This document shows, in pieces, positions 56,326 to 64,000 of a DNA stretch of 64,000 nucleotides. The notes under the pieces were generated by a model. That model worked only from the letters and a program-made list of their open reading frames with translations. It was not told the DNA's origin and searched no databases. Within the stretch, counting starts at the first letter, position 1. Every line of letters begins with the position of its first letter. Both the position numbers and the translations under genes were made by a program. This stretch comes from RUG14219 sp045538535. Lineage in GTDB: Bacteria; Cyanobacteriota; Vampirovibrionia; Gastranaerophilales; Gastranaerophilaceae. The DNA lies in NCBI GenBank assembly GCA_045538535.1, contig JAZSRN010000024.1:20334-84333 (forward strand), read 5' to 3'.

Positions 56326-58413
56326 ATGGCAAGAAAAACTCCATTGGAAAAAATCAGAAATATTGGTATTGCAGCGCACATCGACGCCGGCAAAACCACT
56401 ACTACTGAACGTATCTTGTTTTACACAGGTAAAACACACAAAATTGGTGAAACTCACGAAGGTGCTGCTGTAACAGACTTTATGGAACAAGAAAGAGAAC
56501 GCGGTATCACTATTCAATCAGCTGCAGTTACTGCTTCTTGGAAAGATCACCAAATTAACATTATCGACACCCCAGGTCACGTTGACTTTACTATCGAAGT
56601 TGAACGTTCACTTCGTGTATTAGACGGTGTTGTTGCTGTATTCTGTGCTGTTGGTGGTGTTCAATCTCAATCTGAAACAGTTTGGAGACAAGCTAACAGA
56701 TACGAAGTTCCACGTATGGTATTCGTAAACAAAATGGACAGAGTTGGTGCAGATTTCTACAGAGTTGTTGACCAAATTAAAAACAGACTTGGTGCAAATG
56801 CTGTGCCTATCCAATTGCCAATTGGCGCTGAAGATTCATTTACAGGCTTGGTCGACTTAATGACAATGAAAGCTGAAATCTATACTAACGACCTTGGTAC
56901 TGATATAAGAGAAGAAGATATTCCGGCTGAATTGGCTGAAAAAGCAAAAGAATATCACGATGCAATGGTTGAAGCTATCGCATCTGAAGACGATGCTTTG
57001 ATGGAAAAATTCTTTGAAGACCCAGAGTCTATTACTATTGATGAATTAAAAGCTGGCTTGAGAAAAGCAGTTTGCGATAACAAAATCGTACCGGTTTGCT
57101 GTGGTACAGCGTTCAAAAACAAAGGCGTTCAATTACTTTTGAACAACGTTGTTGACTACATGCCATCACCGGTTGATGTAAAAGCTATCGAAGGCGAATT
57201 GGAAGACGGAACAAAAACTGAAAGACATTCTTCAGACTCTGAACCGTTCTCTGCATTAGCATTTAAAGTTATGACAGACCCATTTGTTGGTCGTTTGACA
57301 TTCTTAAGAGTTTACTCAGGTGTTATCACTTCAGGTTCATACGTACTTAACGCTACTAACGGCAAAAAAGAACGTATCTCAAGATTGGTTCGTATGTACG
57401 CTGACCAACGTCTTGAAGAAAACGAAATCTATGCTGGTGACATCTGCGCAGCAGTTGGTTTGAAAGATACTACAACCGGCGATACATTGTGTGATGAAAA
57501 AGCACCTATTATCTTGGAAAGAATGGAATTCCCTGAACCGGTTATTTCGGTTGCTATTGAGCCAAAAACTAAAGCTGACCAAGACAAAATGGGTATCGCA
57601 CTTCAAAAACTTGCAGAAGAAGATCCTTCTTTCAGAGTTAAGTCAGATGCTGAAACCGGCCAAACAATTATTTCCGGTATGGGTGAACTTCACCTTGATA
57701 TCATCGTTGACAGATTGCTAAGAGAATTCAAAGTTGACGCTAACGTTGGTAAACCACAAGTTGCATACCGCGAAACTATCCTTGGAAATTCAGACCAAGA
57801 CTCTAAATTCATCCGTCAATCAGGTGGTAAAGGTCAATATGGTCACGTTAAAATCAGAATTTCTCCTGCTGGTGAAAACGAAGGTTTTGTATTCGAAAAC
57901 AAAATCGTTGGTGGTGCTATTCCGAAAGAATACATCGAACCAGCAAGAAAAGGTATGGAAGAAGCGCTTGAAGGCGGTATCTTAGCCGGATATCCAATGA
58001 TTGACGTTAAAGTTGAACTTTACGACGGTTCATACCACGAAGTTGACTCTTCTGAAATGGCGTTTAAAATCGCTGGTTCTATGGCTATCAAAGACGGCTG
58101 TAAAAAAGCTAGACCTTGTATCCTTGAACCTATGATGAAAGTTGAAATCGAAATCCCTGATGAATTTACCGGTACAATTATCGGTGATGTTTCAAGACGT
58201 CGCGGACGTGTTGAAGGTCAAGAACCTCTTGGAAACACCGGTAACGTAATTATCAGAGCAACAGTTCCTCTTGGAAACATGTTCGGTTACGCAACAGACC
58301 TACGTTCTAATACTCAAGGTCGTGGTACATTCTCTATGGAATTCAAATGCTACGAACAAGTTCCTAAGAACGTTGAAGAAGAAATCATCTCAAAATCAGG
58401 TGCAAAAGCATAA
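56326..58413 (+). CDS. fusA: Elongation factor G
   Basis: 695 residues, full length. GTP-binding motifs AHIDAGKTTTTERIL (residues 17-31), DTPGHVDFT and NKMDR are intact, as is the domain IV loop (GGKGQYGHVKIRI). It drives ribosome translocation. It stands alone rather than in the usual rpsL-rpsG-fusA-tuf string. Codon use is strongly biased (GGT, GCT, GTT), as in adhE, consistent with high expression. Confidence 0.97.
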   Translation: MARKTPLEKIRNIGIAAHIDAGKTTTTERILFYTGKTHKIGETHEGAAVTDFMEQERERGITIQSAAVTASWKDHQINIIDTPGHVDFTIEVERSLRVLDGVVAVFCAVGGVQSQSETVWRQANRYEVPRMVFVNKMDRVGADFYRVVDQIKNRLGANAVPIQLPIGAEDSFTGLVDLMTMKAEIYTNDLGTDIREEDIPAELAEKAKEYHDAMVEAIASEDDALMEKFFEDPESITIDELKAGLRKAVCDNKIVPVCCGTAFKNKGVQLLLNNVVDYMPSPVDVKAIEGELEDGTKTERHSSDSEPFSALAFKVMTDPFVGRLTFLRVYSGVITSGSYVLNATNGKKERISRLVRMYADQRLEENEIYAGDICAAVGLKDTTTGDTLCDEKAPIILERMEFPEPVISVAIEPKTKADQDKMGIALQKLAEEDPSFRVKSDAETGQTIISGMGELHLDIIVDRLLREFKVDANVGKPQVAYRETILGNSDQDSKFIRQSGGKGQYGHVKIRISPAGENEGFVFENKIVGGAIPKEYIEPARKGMEEALEGGILAGYPMIDVKVELYDGSYHEVDSSEMAFKIAGSMAIKDGCKKARPCILEPMMKVEIEIPDEFTGTIIGDVSRRRGRVEGQEPLGNTGNVIIRATVPLGNMFGYATDLRSNTQGRGTFSMEFKCYEQVPKNVEEEIISKSGAKA

Positions 58414-58432
58414 GATTTTGATGGAACAATTT

Positions 58433-58464
58433 AAAGCGCGGCGCCAGATGGTGCCGCGCTTTTT
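58433..58464 (+). terminator. Rho-independent terminator of fusA
   Basis: AAAGCGCGGCGCC pairs with GGTGCCGCGCTTT (one G-T) around an AGAT loop and runs into five T. Confidence 0.93.
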
Positions 58465-58470
58465 ACATAT

Positions 58471-58499
58471 TTGCCCCAATCACAAACAACATATATAAT
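58471..58499 (+). promoter_or_regulatory. Histidine kinase promoter predicting a leaderless mRNA
   Basis: TTGCCC at 58471-58476, a 17-base spacer, and consensus TATAAT at 58494-58499. Six bases separate it from the ATG at 58506; no Shine-Dalgarno. Confidence 0.65.
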
Positions 58500-58505
58500 A
58501 TAATC

Positions 58506-60155
58506 ATGAAAAAGTTTAATTTCTTTAATCAATATCGAGATCCGGTCATAATACTTGATAAAGATTTCAAAATCGTTTATCAGAACAATGCTTTTTATCG
58601 GAAATTTAGCAAAATTTCCGATATCCAAAAATTTTCACACAAAATGAATTTTGACATCTGCCCGCTCGATAGTGAAAACATCAATATATATTCCCCAATT
58701 TATCAAGCAGTAATTTCTAACGAAAACTTTTCAGCTTATGTAACTTTTGACAACCTAAATAAAAAACAATATTTTGACTTATACGCAGTCAAAAGAAGAA
58801 AATATACTATAATTTTTCTGCTCGATATTACACCTGAAATTAAACTTGAAAACCTCGAAAAAACAAACCAAAATCTACAAAAAGAACTTTTAAATTTAAA
58901 AGAGGAAAACACAGAACTCTTAAACATCAAGCAAAAAGCACAAGCACAAGCTATCCGAATAGCCCTAATCAACAAAGTTTCGAACATTATAAGAAGTAGC
59001 ATTAACCTTTCCGAAATCATATATTCAGCACTCCAAGAACTTTCAATTATGTTTGGAGCATACAAAGCTTATTACGCCATCTACGAAAACTCGCACTTTA
59101 AAATACAAGAAACCTATGGGGAACTAAACAAACCAAAAGAATTTGAATTTGACGACAACACAAACTCAATAATAAAAAATAAAGATATTGCTGCAACAAA
59201 TTGTTTATTAGAATACAAAGGTGCAATTCCTTTTGCCCGTCCGGTATTAAGAATAGTTATTCCAATCTACCACGTCGAAAAGCTGCTTGGGACAATAGTT
59301 TTGCTCTCTCACAACAAACGTGAACTAACCGAAGAATTGGAAATTTTAGAAGCAATATCTTCCCAAATTTCAAACGCAATTACTCGCGCAGAGCTTTATC
59401 AAAAAAATATTCAAACTGTAAACGAATTACAAAAAGCAATGAAAGAACTTAAAGAAGCACAAGTTCAACTCATCAATTCTGAAAAAATGGCTTCACTTGG
59501 GCAATTGGTAGCCGGCGTCGCACACGAGATTAATACACCGGTCGCTTCTATTAAATCTAACAATGAACTCTTTACAAAACTAATCGCGCAAATAGAAGAT
59601 TCGGAATTGCACGAAATGGCGGAAAGCTTGAATACTATTGATAAAGAGGCCATTCAAAGAATAAATAATATCGTAACTTCATTGAAAAAATTTGTTCGCC
59701 TTGACGAGGCCGAATTACAAGAAGCGAACATTAACAAGGAAATTGACATTACTCTAGATTTGATAAGACACGAAACAAAAAATCGAATTGAGATAATAAA
59801 AAACTACGGAAACTTGCCTCCCATCAAGTGTTACCCTAATTTACTGAACCAAGTTTTTACAAACATTTTAATTAACGCATGCCAAGCAATAAAAGATCGC
59901 GGAACAATAACAATTTCAACTACATATAGGGCGGAAAGCTTGACTGTGTCTATAAAAGACACCGGCTGCGGAATTTCAGAAGAAAATTTAAACAATATTT
60001 TTACTGCAGGATTTACAACCAAAGGCGTTGGCATCGGAACGGGTTTAGGCTTGGCAATTTGCCAAAAAATAATTGCGCAACATGATGGGGAAATTATTGT
60101 AAATAGTGAACTCAATAAAGGTAGTGAGTTCATTATTACTATCAATAGTAAGTAG
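58506..60155 (+). CDS. Cytoplasmic PAS-GAF sensor histidine kinase
   Basis: 549 residues and no membrane helix. PAS-like domain (about 8-110), coiled coil (about 112-150), GAF-like domain (about 155-295), second coiled coil, then HisKA with the phospho-accepting H340 in GVAHEINTP and an ATPase domain with NILINACQAI (N box), DTGCGIS (G1) and GTGLGLAICQK (G2). The signal is unknown. No response regulator is adjacent, so the partner is elsewhere. Confidence 0.92.
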   Translation: MKKFNFFNQYRDPVIILDKDFKIVYQNNAFYRKFSKISDIQKFSHKMNFDICPLDSENINIYSPIYQAVISNENFSAYVTFDNLNKKQYFDLYAVKRRKYTIIFLLDITPEIKLENLEKTNQNLQKELLNLKEENTELLNIKQKAQAQAIRIALINKVSNIIRSSINLSEIIYSALQELSIMFGAYKAYYAIYENSHFKIQETYGELNKPKEFEFDDNTNSIIKNKDIAATNCLLEYKGAIPFARPVLRIVIPIYHVEKLLGTIVLLSHNKRELTEELEILEAISSQISNAITRAELYQKNIQTVNELQKAMKELKEAQVQLINSEKMASLGQLVAGVAHEINTPVASIKSNNELFTKLIAQIEDSELHEMAESLNTIDKEAIQRINNIVTSLKKFVRLDEAELQEANINKEIDITLDLIRHETKNRIEIIKNYGNLPPIKCYPNLLNQVFTNILINACQAIKDRGTITISTTYRAESLTVSIKDTGCGISEENLNNIFTAGFTTKGVGIGTGLGLAICQKIIAQHDGEIIVNSELNKGSEFIITINSK

Positions 60156-60472
60156 GAATTGTTAATAAGTGTTAAAAAAAACACCTATATATTCTAATAA
60201 AGAGGTCAATTATTATAAAAACAATCACACAGATTTTTTAAAATACATTCATTTTACATGCATTAAAATAAAACGTGTGTTATAGTTATAGTATAAAGTG
60301 TGAAGATTACCCTTTATCAAAACTTAAACTTCACCGGTAAAAGGACAATTTTAAGTAATATGTTAACAAAAAGTAATAAACTATAAAAATAAAGCAATTA
60401 ATTCATTCAAAATTTGTTTATAAAAACATAAGTGTGTGAATGAACTATTATTGTGTGTAGGAGAAAAGTAGA
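60156..60472. other. Intergenic region before the HEAT-repeat gene
   Basis: 317 AT-rich bases. Near the start GTGTT and AACAC could form a weak hairpin. A run of TATA-rich -10-like sequences lies at 60280-60295, which would give a leader of about 170 bases. An AGGAGAAAA ribosome site precedes the next gene. No riboswitch or small gene is recognised. Confidence 0.4.
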
Positions 60473-61327
60473 ATGACAATTAGTGTAAGCAGCAAAAAGA
60501 AACAAGTTAAGAAATCATTTGATGAATTATTAGTAGACTTGCGTACAAGCAACTCCGAAAAAGTCAGATATAACGCCGCAAGAGTTTTGGGCGAAATGGG
60601 CGATTCAAAAGCAGTTGAACCATTGATTGACGTATTAAAAAATGACAAAAACGGTTCAGTAAGACTATATGCCGCTCGTGCACTTGGTGAATTAGGCGAT
60701 TCAAAAGCGACAATTCATTTGATTGAGTCTTTAAGAGAAGACCGCAACGTTGACGTTAGAGTTCGTGCAGCACGCGCATTGGGCCGTTTGGGCGGAGCAA
60801 TCGTTGTTGAGCCTCTTGTTGAAGCTCTTAACGATGAAAACCCTCAAGTTTGTATCACTGCAACTGATGCATTAATTGAAATTGGTGACGTTGCAACCGA
60901 TGCATTAATTGAGTCATTGGATCACGAAAAAGTAAACGTCAGATGCGACGCAACACGTGCTTTAGGTGAAATCGGAAACAAAAAAGCTGTTGATAGAGTG
61001 ATTAATATGTTGTATGATGAATGGGTAAACGTACGTATTTATGCGGTTACATCATTAGGAAAATTAAACGATACAAAAGCAGTACCTGCATTGATTGATG
61101 TTATGAAAAATCGTTCCGAAAATGAACTAGTTAGAGCAGGTGCAGCTGCAGCCTTAGGTGTACTAAGAGACCAAAGAGCATTGCTTCCGCTAAGAGAATT
61201 AATTATGGAAGCTGAAGAATTGGGTGAACTTGAAGACACCGCTCTAAAATCTTTCAAAAAGATTATGGCTGCAAACTGGCAAGCTATTCCGGGCGCAACA
61301 CCTCAGAAAAAACCGGCAACTGTTTAA
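60473..61327 (+). CDS. HEAT-repeat (PBS-lyase-like) scaffold protein
   Basis: 284 residues made of about eight helical HEAT-like repeats of 31 residues (VRYNAARVLGEMGDSKAVEP, VRLYAARALGELGDSKA, VRVRAARALGRLGG and so on) between residues 30 and 260, with a short charged N-terminus and a Pro-rich tail. Related repeats occur in phycobilisome lyases and many scaffolds. It probably mediates protein contacts; partner unknown. Strong ribosome site; the gene is alone with its own terminator. Confidence 0.85.
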   Translation: MTISVSSKKKQVKKSFDELLVDLRTSNSEKVRYNAARVLGEMGDSKAVEPLIDVLKNDKNGSVRLYAARALGELGDSKATIHLIESLREDRNVDVRVRAARALGRLGGAIVVEPLVEALNDENPQVCITATDALIEIGDVATDALIESLDHEKVNVRCDATRALGEIGNKKAVDRVINMLYDEWVNVRIYAVTSLGKLNDTKAVPALIDVMKNRSENELVRAGAAAALGVLRDQRALLPLRELIMEAEELGELEDTALKSFKKIMAANWQAIPGATPQKKPATV

Positions 61328-61352
61328 GCTTGACACAAAAAATAATTTACAC

Positions 61353-61385
61353 AAACGATTCGTTCAATACCGAACGGGTCGTTTT
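61353..61385 (+). terminator. Rho-independent terminator after the HEAT gene
   Basis: AAACGATTCGTTC (61353-61365) pairs with GAACGGGTCGTTT (61372-61384), 13 bp with two G-T pairs, loop AATACC, then T. Confidence 0.85.
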
Positions 61386-61456
61386 ACATTTCTAATATTG
61401 CAAAAAATTCGAATATAGTTTATAATGAATTTAGAGTACAAACATAGAGGATTTTG

Positions 61457-62212
61457 ATGCAAAATTACCATTTACATTTGGAAAACAAACAAGACAAATG
61501 GCTCAAATTAAATATGCATTATTTTAATCGGGCTCGTTCAGCATTTACCTTAGCTGAAGTTCTAATTACACTAGTAATTATAGGAGTTTTAATGGCGATT
61601 TTAATCCCGACATTCCTTGAAAATTATGAAGCGCGAAAATTCGCACCAAAAATAAAAAAAGCATATTCAGTATTAAAACAAGCAGTAATAACATCAGAAC
61701 TTCTAAACGCATCTACTGAATATTGGAACTATAATCTTGAAGCCAAAGATTTTTATGAACAATACCTCAAAAATTATTTTTACATTATTGAAGAAACTAC
61801 GGCAAAAACCGTGCAATCAAGAGGTATCGTTTACTACAACATGGATGGCACCGTTTCGTCCGAAGATTTTGTCAGCGGAGAAAATACCGTTGTTGCAACT
61901 CTTGCTGATGGATTTTCAATGTTTATTTCAGAATACAAAAACGAAAAATACAAAGCCATCGGTATTGATATTAACGGCACATACAAAAAGCCAAACATTA
62001 TAGGGAAAGATTTCTTTTTATTTGCAATTCAACCAAGATACGGACTAACCCCATACGGATACGCAGAAAGCGGAAAGATTTCATTTGGTACCACATACGA
62101 AGCAAACAAATTAATGAACGATACACCCTACGGTTGCAGAAACATTGGGGCATATTGTTCTGCATACATAATTTTACAAAATTGGGAACTTGATAAAAAT
62201 TATCCGCGATGA
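61457..62212 (+). CDS. Type IV prepilin-like protein
   Basis: 251 residues from the ATG at 61457 with GAGG upstream. The prepilin cleavage region is RARSA-FTLAEVLITLVIIG: mature protein would start at F30 with the key glutamate at E34, and the residue before the cut is Ala rather than the usual Gly. The hydrophobic helix runs to about residue 54, followed by a globular domain with a C-terminal cysteine pair (CRNIGAYC). It belongs to a pilus or pseudopilus; the assembly genes are not in the window. Confidence 0.85.
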   Translation: MQNYHLHLENKQDKWLKLNMHYFNRARSAFTLAEVLITLVIIGVLMAILIPTFLENYEARKFAPKIKKAYSVLKQAVITSELLNASTEYWNYNLEAKDFYEQYLKNYFYIIEETTAKTVQSRGIVYYNMDGTVSSEDFVSGENTVVATLADGFSMFISEYKNEKYKAIGIDINGTYKKPNIIGKDFFLFAIQPRYGLTPYGYAESGKISFGTTYEANKLMNDTPYGCRNIGAYCSAYIILQNWELDKNYPR

Positions 62213-62439
62213 GCATTGTAATGCGACGACTGCTCAAATTCAATTAAAAACTCTCCGACAGTTTGCCCAAATACATTCGCAACGTTTATAAGAAAATCTA
62301 GTTTTACGCCTTGTTTGAGATTTTCAACTCTACTTACAATTGCAGAATCTACATCGGCAATATTCGCAAATTCATTCAACGATACATTTAAACCTTCTCG
62401 TTTTTCTTTTATAAATTTTCCTAAATTTAAGTATTGCAT
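62200..62439 (-). CDS. XRE-family transcriptional regulator
   Basis: 79 residues from the ATG at 62439; a longer frame to 62475 would run through the shared promoter. It is a single helix-turn-helix domain (LGKFIKEKREGLNVSLNEF, IADVDSAIVSRVENLKQ) with no added sensor domain. Its end overlaps the prepilin end by 13 bases in convergent orientation, and it is divergent from the prepilin-YadA gene. Half-sites in the shared upstream region suggest it controls itself and that gene. Confidence 0.8.
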   Translation of the reverse strand: MQYLNLGKFIKEKREGLNVSLNEFANIADVDSAIVSRVENLKQGVKLDFLINVANVFGQTVGEFLIEFEQSSHYNAHRG

Positions 62440-62489
62440 TTTCTCAATTATTCTATATAATAGAAAGAAAATCATTGAGATTTCTCAAT
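62434..62489. promoter_or_regulatory. Shared promoter and operator between XRE gene and prepilin-YadA gene
   Basis: A TATAAT at 62456-62461 with TTGCAT 16 bases upstream faces the prepilin gene. An inverted repeat ATTGAGA-TT-TCTCAAT (62474-62489) lies just after the expected start, and a third half-site TCTCAAT (62442-62448) lies in the spacer. This fits repression by the XRE protein. Confidence 0.6.
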
Positions 62490-62505
62490 AGGAAGGTTGA
62501 TGAGT

Positions 62506-64000
62506 ATGAAAATTAAAAACATTAAAAATCATCACGCTAATGCAAAAAATAATTTAGGTTTTACGTTAGCCGAAATGATGGTTGTAATGCTTATTTTGTC
62601 AATTGTTTTGGCAGCATTTGCCCCAGTAATGACAAGAAAAAGTAAGGTCGATATGTCTAGCCCTTGGAAATGGATTGAAGGTGGTGCCGGAGATATTAGA
62701 TACGCTGTCAATTCCAGCAGCCAAATGGCAATTATCGGAAAATCTCAAAGGACTGCCAATTCTTCTGGTCGTTTATTAATTAATGCGAACGATAATGCAT
62801 TAAATCATATTGTGTTTGAAAGTAAAGGTACAGAAACAGGAGTTTTGAGGACTACTGAATATGGTGTTTTGCTTGGTTCAATTAAAGATACAAGTGGTAA
62901 TAATATTTCACAAGGTGCGTTAGATTCAAACTTTAATGCTGTTGTTATTGGACAAGACATAGAAAGTCCAAAGCTTAATACTGTTGCTATTGGCAGAAAT
63001 ATCGGTAATGCCGAAGATATTATTGCTATAGGACATTCAGCATTAGGAAAGGCTTCTGAAAATTCTAAAATCAACATAGCAATCGGGATGTCTGCTATGG
63101 GGACAGGGATTCCGGCCAGCAATAACGTAGCAGTAGGTCAAAATGCAATGTATAATGCAAGTTATGCAACTTATAATGTTGCTATAGGTCAAGGTGCTAT
63201 GTATTTTAGTGGAGGAGATGCTTCTGAATATAATGCATATAATACAGCTATAGGTTATCAAGCTGCTTATACTGGGAGCAAGTTGGATGCGCGTACAGCT
63301 ATAGGTTATCAAGCTTTGTATAAGGGCGGAACGGATGGGTCTACTGCTGTGGGATATCAAGCATTGTATTCTTCGGATAATGAAAAGTACAATGATAATG
63401 GGCCAATTGCAAACACTGCAGTTGGGTACAAGGCTTTATATTCAAGTACAAGCGGAATGAGTAATATTGCGGTAGGTAAAGAAGCTTTATCGGGCAATAC
63501 CCTAGGAAATAACAACATTGCGATAGGTAATAGCGCATTAAAAGATAATGCTTATGGTGAAAGAAACATAGCAATTGGTACAGAAGCGTTAAAGAGTAAT
63601 AAGAAAACTTCTTTTGGAAGCGGAGATACCGTAGGTTGGGCTCAAGCAGCTGATAACATAGCAATCGGGTATAGCACATTGGCAAGTAATGTAACTCCTG
63701 GTGGTAACATAGCGATAGGAACTAATGTATTGACTGCAAATACTGATGGTTGGTTCAATACTGGTGTGGGTAATAGAGCCCTTAGTTATAACACTACAGG
63801 CGAGTATAATGTAGCCATTGGGGCAAGCACTCTAACTAAGAATACAGTAGGTTCTAACAACACAGCCATTGGTGCAAACGCTTGCCAAAACGTTACGGGT
63901 TCAAACAAAACTTGTATCGGTATAGGTTCTGGGCCTGATAGTGGTCACGAATGGGCAACTGATAATGTAGAACGTATTTTTATTGGTGGTAAATCTAAAT
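62506..64000 (+). CDS. Prepilin leader fused to a YadA-type beta-roll repeat protein, 3' end outside the window
   Basis: 498 residues are visible and the frame stays open to the last base. GGAAGG lies nine bases before the ATG at 62506 (an ATG at 62500 is too close). A type IV pilin leader KNNLG-FTLAEMMVVMLIL (cut after G18, E23 at mature position 5) is followed by a linker, then from residue 146 about 18 repeats of the N-x-A-I-G-x-x-A-L kind, the left-handed beta-roll repeat of YadA and Hia heads. A fibre displayed by the pilin pathway is implied, but not proven. Repeats use more varied codons than neighbours. Confidence 0.8.
   Translation, partial: MKIKNIKNHHANAKNNLGFTLAEMMVVMLILSIVLAAFAPVMTRKSKVDMSSPWKWIEGGAGDIRYAVNSSSQMAIIGKSQRTANSSGRLLINANDNALNHIVFESKGTETGVLRTTEYGVLLGSIKDTSGNNISQGALDSNFNAVVIGQDIESPKLNTVAIGRNIGNAEDIIAIGHSALGKASENSKINIAIGMSAMGTGIPASNNVAVGQNAMYNASYATYNVAIGQGAMYFSGGDASEYNAYNTAIGYQAAYTGSKLDARTAIGYQALYKGGTDGSTAVGYQALYSSDNEKYNDNGPIANTAVGYKALYSSTSGMSNIAVGKEALSGNTLGNNNIAIGNSALKDNAYGERNIAIGTEALKSNKKTSFGSGDTVGWAQAADNIAIGYSTLASNVTPGGNIAIGTNVLTANTDGWFNTGVGNRALSYNTTGEYNVAIGASTLTKNTVGSNNTAIGANACQNVTGSNKTCIGIGSGPDSGHEWATDNVERIFIGGKSK

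Noticed and set aside
62805..63685. Open frames on the minus strand across the prepilin-YadA gene
   Set aside because: They are shadows of the repeat codons; no ribosome sites, Cys/Tyr/Ile-rich odd composition, and the plus strand carries a continuous repeat protein.
1..64000. tRNA or rRNA genes
   Set aside because: No cloverleaf-like sequence with a conserved T-loop motif was seen in any gap; gaps are mostly short.

Overview
This is an AT-rich, gene-dense bacterial window with about 50 protein-coding genes and no rRNA or tRNA that I can see. The cell looks like an anaerobic, fermenting bacterium with an outer membrane. LptB and an LptF/G permease move LPS. AdhE and an ADP-forming acetyl-CoA synthetase make ethanol and acetate. 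Rubrerythrin, rubredoxin and a flavodiiron protein detoxify oxygen. Prepilins of the FTLAEVLITL type, a flagellar basal-body and export cluster, and several orphan proteins with an N-terminal SFxG-like motif together suggest a gut Gastranaerophilales / Vampirovibrionia (Melainabacteria) genome. That placement is inference from protein style, not a phylogeny.

Layout. 1-2271: end of an AlgJ/AlgX-like gene and an MBOAT O-acyltransferase (surface-polymer acylation). 2371-4386: a two-copy HNH-type protein. 4511-9716: an unknown gene, a NagZ-like hexosaminidase, alanine racemase, a dihydrolipoyl dehydrogenase, a small secreted protein and lipoyl synthase. 9775-13771: a LysM protein with Pro/Thr linkers, then adhE behind a Rex/CRP-like palindrome. 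13854-16517: lptB, an lptF/G permease and a phosphodiester glycosidase. 16601-22558: fliE, fliF, a divergent fliG-like gene, fliH and flhA in one operon, with fliI apart at 24085-25431. 25500-31648: a zinc alcohol dehydrogenase, cysE, tyrS, a tail-fibre-like gene pair, acpS and pheA. 31715-35698: phosphoglucomutase, then a peroxide/oxygen defence block (perR, rubredoxin, rubrerythrin, flavodiiron protein). 36116-44275: an M16 peptidase, then murC-murB-ddl-ftsQ and an NAD synthetase. 44346-51495: acetyl-CoA synthetase, a radical SAM protein, two orphan membrane proteins, family-4 uracil-DNA glycosylase and a uridine-kinase-like protein. 51511-56049: a giant repetitive 1512-residue protein. 56326-64000: fusA, a histidine kinase, a HEAT-repeat protein, a prepilin, an XRE regulator, and a prepilin leader fused to a YadA-type beta-roll that runs off the window.

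Working together: alr, ddl, murC, murB and ftsQ supply peptidoglycan precursors and division. The perR block is a coherent stress operon with its promoter and operator visible. adhE appears to be under redox-type repression. Four genes (ykgJ-like, fliI, acpS and the histidine kinase) share the same promoter geometry, with a -10 box exactly six bases before the ATG and no Shine-Dalgarno, which predicts leaderless mRNAs. Genes are tightly packed, with several TAATG and ATGA junctions and convergent genes whose stops overlap.

The most unusual items are the prepilin-YadA fusion with its divergent XRE gene and operator-like half-sites, the 1512-residue protein with duplicated hydrophobic modules, the duplicated HNH protein, the diverged FliG candidate, and an NAD synthetase whose glutaminase domain has lost its catalytic residues.
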